A stretch of 8,694 nt of DNA from MGNI01 sp964353875 (GTDB taxonomy: Bacteria; Chloroflexota; Anaerolineae; Anaerolineales; E44-bin32). The position numbers and the translations under genes are program-made. The stretch's first letter is position 1, and each line of letters begins with the position of its first letter. Location: contig CAYGXU010000127.1 in the NCBI GenBank assembly GCA_964353875.1, positions 1-8,694 on the forward strand, in the 5' to 3' direction. The notes beneath the pieces are model-generated. The model was given only the letters and a program-made list of their open reading frames with translations, was not told where the DNA came from and did no database searches. This document shows, in pieces, positions 5,988 through 8,694 of this stretch.

Positions 5988-5991
5988 GGAG
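5988..5991 (+). promoter_or_regulatory. Ribosome binding site fixing the rpsG start
   Basis: GGAG ends 7 nt before ATG 5999. The frame is open further upstream (to 5744) inside rpsL, but that extension encodes no S7 sequence, whereas 5999 gives M-R-R-S-K-P-R-E, a normal S7 N-terminus. Confidence 0.8.
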
Positions 5992-5998
5992 TAAGGTA

Positions 5999-6466
5999 AT
6001 GCGCAGGAGTAAACCTAGAGAGCGGCAAATTCCGCCTGATGTGAAATATAACAACTGGATGATACAGAGTTTTATTAATCGTGTGATGAGGCGAGGGAAG
6101 ACGAGCATTGCTGCCCGGATCGTTTATGACGCCTTGGAATTAATTGAGGAGCGCACAAAACGCAATCCCGCTGAAGTGTTCGAGCAAGCCATTAAGAATG
6201 CTTCCCCTGTTTTGGAGGTTAAGCCTCGAAGGGTAGGCGGCGCGACCTACCAAGTCCCCATGGAAGTGGGACCGGGGCGACGCATTGCGTTAGCAATGCG
6301 CTGGTTGATTAATGCCTCAAAGGTCCGCCCGGGAAAATCCATGGCGGAGAAACTCGCGGCTGAATTGTTGGATGCGGCCAATAATACCGGTGCTGCGATT
6401 AAAAAACGCGAGGAAACTCATAAAATGGCGGAAGCCAATCGGGCTTTTGCTCATTATCGTTGGTAA
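5999..6466 (+). CDS. rpsG: 30S ribosomal protein S7
   Basis: S7 nucleates assembly of the 16S rRNA 3' major (head) domain and lines the tRNA exit site. At 155 residues it has the usual family length. Visible family motifs are P-D-V-K-Y-N-N near residue 13, F-I-N-R-V-M-R-R-G-K-x-S-x-A, P-V-L-E-V-K-P-R-R-V-G-G-A-T-Y-Q-V-P, A-M-R-W-L-I-N-A-S, and the near-invariant end E-T-H-K-M-A-E-A-N-R-A-F-A-H-Y-R-W. It is co-transcribed with rpsL (61-nt gap) and fusA (42-nt gap). In E. coli, S7 is the autoregulator of this operon, and hairpins on both sides of this gene make that plausible here. No oddities in the protein. Confidence 0.97.
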   Translation: MRRSKPRERQIPPDVKYNNWMIQSFINRVMRRGKTSIAARIVYDALELIEERTKRNPAEVFEQAIKNASPVLEVKPRRVGGATYQVPMEVGPGRRIALAMRWLINASKVRPGKSMAEKLAAELLDAANNTGAAIKKREETHKMAEANRAFAHYRW

Positions 6467-6470
6467 TTTT

Positions 6471-6508
6471 TTAGGGAGGATTTTCCCTGAATTGGATGGG
6501 ATTCCATC
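6471..6508 (+). promoter_or_regulatory. Two hairpins over the fusA initiation region, with a distant Shine-Dalgarno
   Basis: The best Shine-Dalgarno, GGGAGG (6474-6479), is 29 nt before ATG 6509, too far for normal use. It lies in a 7-bp hairpin formed by TTAGGGA (6471-6477) and TCCCTGA (6484-6490), with one G-U pair. A second hairpin, GATGG (6495-6499) with CCATC (6504-6508), abuts the start codon. The only nearer site is the weak GGATGG (6494-6499) inside that second stem. A stop in the fusA frame at 6488-6490 rules out an upstream ATG, GTG or TTG start. Confidence 0.45.
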
Positions 6509-8587
6509 ATGGAACGTCAGTATCCGTTGGAACGTTACCGAAATATTGGCATCATCGCCCATATTGATGCTGGAAAGACGACCACAACCGAGCGGGTTTT
6601 ATTCTACACCGGTCGGACACATCGCATTGGATCCGTCGATGATGGCACAACGGTAACGGATTGGATGGAACAGGAACGGGAAAGAGGAATCACTATCGTA
6701 TCCGCCGCGGTGACTGCCATGTGGCAGGATCACATTATCAATATTATTGATACCCCTGGTCATATCGATTTTACCGCCGAAGTACAACGTTCTTTACGTG
6801 TGCTCGATGGCGGTGTTGTTGTTTTTGATGCTGTGCAAGGCGTTGAACCGCAATCGGAAACCGTATGGCGTCAGGCTGATTTATACGGTGTTCCTCGAAT
6901 TTGTTTCGTGAATAAGATGGATCGGGTCGGGGCTTCATTTGAGCGCTCGACCGATCTGATCCGCCAACAACTTAATGCCAATCCCATCATGGTTCAGATG
7001 CCCATCGGCGTCGAATCGAATTTTGTTGGAGTTGTTGATCTTATCGAGAATAAAGCCATTCTCTGGGAAAATGAACTAGGGATCGATCCCAACCATTGCG
7101 AAATTCCATCAGAGTTGAAAAAGGAAGCAGCAAGTCGTCGCACTGCGATGATTGAACAAATCGTTGAATTGGATGATGCTCTGACTGAGAAGTATCTTGA
7201 AGGTGAGGAGATAAACCCCCAGGATTTGAAAGCTGGTTTACGAAGAGCTGTGATCGCTGGTTTAGCGACTCCGGTTTTCTGTGGAAGTGCGCTCCGGAAT
7301 AAGGGTGTTCAACCGCTACTTGATGCTATCATCGATTACCTCCCCTCGCCGTTGGATATCCCGCCGGTAACAGGGATCAACCCCAATACAGATGAACTTA
7401 TCTCACGAAAGACGAATGACGATGCTCCTCTCAGCGCATTGGTCTTTAAAATCGTGACTGATCCATATATGGGTCGTCTGGCATACATCCGTATTTATTC
7501 CGGCAAGATCAAACAGGGTTCTCAAGTCTTCAATACCACCAAGGGAAGAAGAGAACGTATAGGTCGACTATTGCGCATGTATGCTGATCGTCGTGAGGAT
7601 ATCACCGAAGCCTTGGCGGGAGATATTGCCGCAGTATTGGGGATGAAGGATACCTTTACCGGGGATACTCTCAGCGATGCTGCCAATCCCATCCTCTTGG
7701 AAAGCATCAGTTTTCCAGAGCCGGTCATTTTCCTTGCTATTGAGCCAAAAACGCTCGCTGATCAGGATAAAATGTCTGAGGCGTTGAGGAAACTGGCCGA
7801 GGAAGATCCGACTTTCCGTGTTGGTTTAGACGAGAATACAGGGCAGACGGTGATTTGGGGGATGGGTGAGCTCCATCTTGAAGTCCTTGTCGATCGTATG
7901 CTAAGGGAATTCAAAGTGCAAGCTAAAGTTGGCGTACCTCGCGTGGCCTATCGGGAATCGATCACGAAGAGCGTTCCGCAATTGGAATACCGCTACATCA
8001 AGCAAACCGGAGGTCGCGGGCATTTTGCCCATGTTGTACTCTCTGTTGAACCGGGAGAGCAGGGCTCGGGGATCAAGTTCGAGGAGCGAATCAAAGGTGG
8101 GGTGATCCCGAGAGAATTTATCTCCGCGGTTGAAAAGGGGATCCGTGAGGCGGCTGAGAGTGGGGTTCTGGCAGGATATCCCACGACTGATGTTCGCGTG
8201 GCATTAATAGACGGCTCCATTCACGAAGTTGATTCGAGTGAAATGTCCTTCAAGGTTGCTGGTTCGATTGCATTTCGTCAAGCTCTCGAACAAGCGAATC
8301 CAATCCTGTTGGAACCCATCATGAAGGCTGAGGTAGTAGTTCCTGAGGAGAATATTGGAGAGATCACGGGTGACCTCTCCGCACGCAGAGCCAACATAGA
8401 AGGCATTGAGACGCGAAACAGTGGCGTGCGTGCGATCCATGCCCAAGTCCCATTAGCAGCGATGTTTGGCTATGCAACCGACCTGCGGTCAATGACACAG
8501 GGACGAGGTGTTTTCACCATGGAGTTTGATCACTATGCCCAGGTGAGGGAACAGCTGACCAAATCCATTCTCGTGGGAGCTTATTAG
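6509..8587 (+). CDS. fusA: Elongation factor G
   Basis: EF-G is the cytosolic GTPase that drives translocation of tRNA and mRNA and, with RRF, ribosome recycling. The 692-residue length is normal for the family. GTPase motifs: G1 A-H-I-D-A-G-K-T (17-24), G2 R-G-I-T-I (59-63), G3 D-T-P-G-H (81-85), G4 N-K-M-D (135-138), G5 G-S-A (259-261). Domain II begins near 290. Domain III includes G-M-G-E-L-H-L-E. Domain IV starts around 482 with the family T-G-G-R-G block (500-504) and includes G-Y-P-x-x-D and H-E-V-D-S-S-E. Domain V carries G-D-L-S-A-R-R and the M-F-G-Y-A-T-D-L-R-S-M-T-Q-G-R-G signature. In the T-G-G-R-G block the next residues are H-F-A-H, where many EF-Gs have Q-Y-G-H. ATG 6509 gives the usual start (M-x-R-x-Y-P-L-E-R-x-R-N-I-G). 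It lies 42 nt after rpsG and 52 nt before tuf. Confidence 0.98.
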   Translation: MERQYPLERYRNIGIIAHIDAGKTTTTERVLFYTGRTHRIGSVDDGTTVTDWMEQERERGITIVSAAVTAMWQDHIINIIDTPGHIDFTAEVQRSLRVLDGGVVVFDAVQGVEPQSETVWRQADLYGVPRICFVNKMDRVGASFERSTDLIRQQLNANPIMVQMPIGVESNFVGVVDLIENKAILWENELGIDPNHCEIPSELKKEAASRRTAMIEQIVELDDALTEKYLEGEEINPQDLKAGLRRAVIAGLATPVFCGSALRNKGVQPLLDAIIDYLPSPLDIPPVTGINPNTDELISRKTNDDAPLSALVFKIVTDPYMGRLAYIRIYSGKIKQGSQVFNTTKGRRERIGRLLRMYADRREDITEALAGDIAAVLGMKDTFTGDTLSDAANPILLESISFPEPVIFLAIEPKTLADQDKMSEALRKLAEEDPTFRVGLDENTGQTVIWGMGELHLEVLVDRMLREFKVQAKVGVPRVAYRESITKSVPQLEYRYIKQTGGRGHFAHVVLSVEPGEQGSGIKFEERIKGGVIPREFISAVEKGIREAAESGVLAGYPTTDVRVALIDGSIHEVDSSEMSFKVAGSIAFRQALEQANPILLEPIMKAEVVVPEENIGEITGDLSARRANIEGIETRNSGVRAIHAQVPLAAMFGYATDLRSMTQGRGVFTMEFDHYAQVREQLTKSILVGAY

Positions 8588-8639
8588 CTAATCATACGAC
8601 ATTATCTTTGAAATCATCTTTATCAGGAGCAGAGGAACG

Positions 8640-8694
8640 ATGGCGAAGCAGAAATTTGAGCGGACGAAACCACACATGAACGTCGGGACGATTG
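8640..8694 (+). CDS. tuf: Elongation factor Tu, 5' end only (cut by the window edge)
   Basis: The 18 complete codons read M-A-K-Q-K-F-E-R-T-K-P-H-M-N-V-G-T-I, the canonical N-terminus of EF-Tu just before its G1 loop. EF-Tu delivers aminoacyl-tRNA to the ribosome as a GTP complex. AGGAG (8625-8629) is 10 nt upstream and AGAGGA (8631-8636) 3 nt upstream. The position after fusA is the classical str operon arrangement. Everything beyond codon 18 is outside the window. Confidence 0.95.
   Translation, partial: MAKQKFERTKPHMNVGTI

Noticed and set aside
5744..5998. Upstream extension of the rpsG frame into rpsL
   Set aside because: It lies in another frame of the conserved rpsL gene and encodes nothing S7-like; ATG 5999 has a ribosome binding site and gives the normal S7 length.

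Overview
The window is a piece of bacterial chromosome carrying core transcription and translation genes: rpoB (RNA polymerase beta subunit), then the classical str operon order rpsL (S12), rpsG (S7), fusA (EF-G) and the first 18 codons of tuf (EF-Tu), all on the + strand. Base composition is close to even. The RpoB and S12 sequences look most like Chloroflexota, probably Anaerolineae or a relative. This rests on the style of the conserved blocks, a roughly 16-18 residue insertion in S12 and a large insertion in RpoB. It is recognition from memory, not a computed phylogeny.

Layout: 39-491 encodes a small secreted protein whose C-terminal half is eight in-register RTX-type nonapeptides. Positions 492-1140 hold no intact gene. 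They contain a decayed IS4-like transposase tail on the minus strand (578-972), frameshifted exactly at the YREK signature, and a short repeat-like segment (1034-1134). Positions 1141-1370 are the rpoB promoter and leader: a good sigma70-type promoter at 1191-1219, a 10-bp hairpin at 1319-1345 and a Shine-Dalgarno. rpoB runs 1371-5279. A 238-nt gap carries a second sigma70-type promoter (5330-5358) and a leader with three consecutive hairpins. rpsL (TTG start), rpsG, fusA and tuf follow with gaps of 61, 42 and 52 nt, as expected for one transcript.

Functionally, rpoB supplies the catalytic beta subunit. S12 and S7 are 30S proteins of the decoding centre and the head. EF-G and EF-Tu drive translocation and tRNA delivery. 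The arrangement is unusual in that rpoB has neither rplL directly upstream nor rpoC directly downstream. It stands as its own transcription unit, or reads through into the str operon.

No defence system, CRISPR array, tRNA or rRNA was seen. The most interesting points are: (1) three tandem 26-residue W-x4-G-aromatic repeats inside an RpoB insertion; (2) a natural Thr at the E. coli Arg529 position of the rifampicin pocket; (3) rpoB separated from rpoC; (4) structured leaders or intercistronic regions before rpoB, rpsL, rpsG and fusA that are candidates for translational control.
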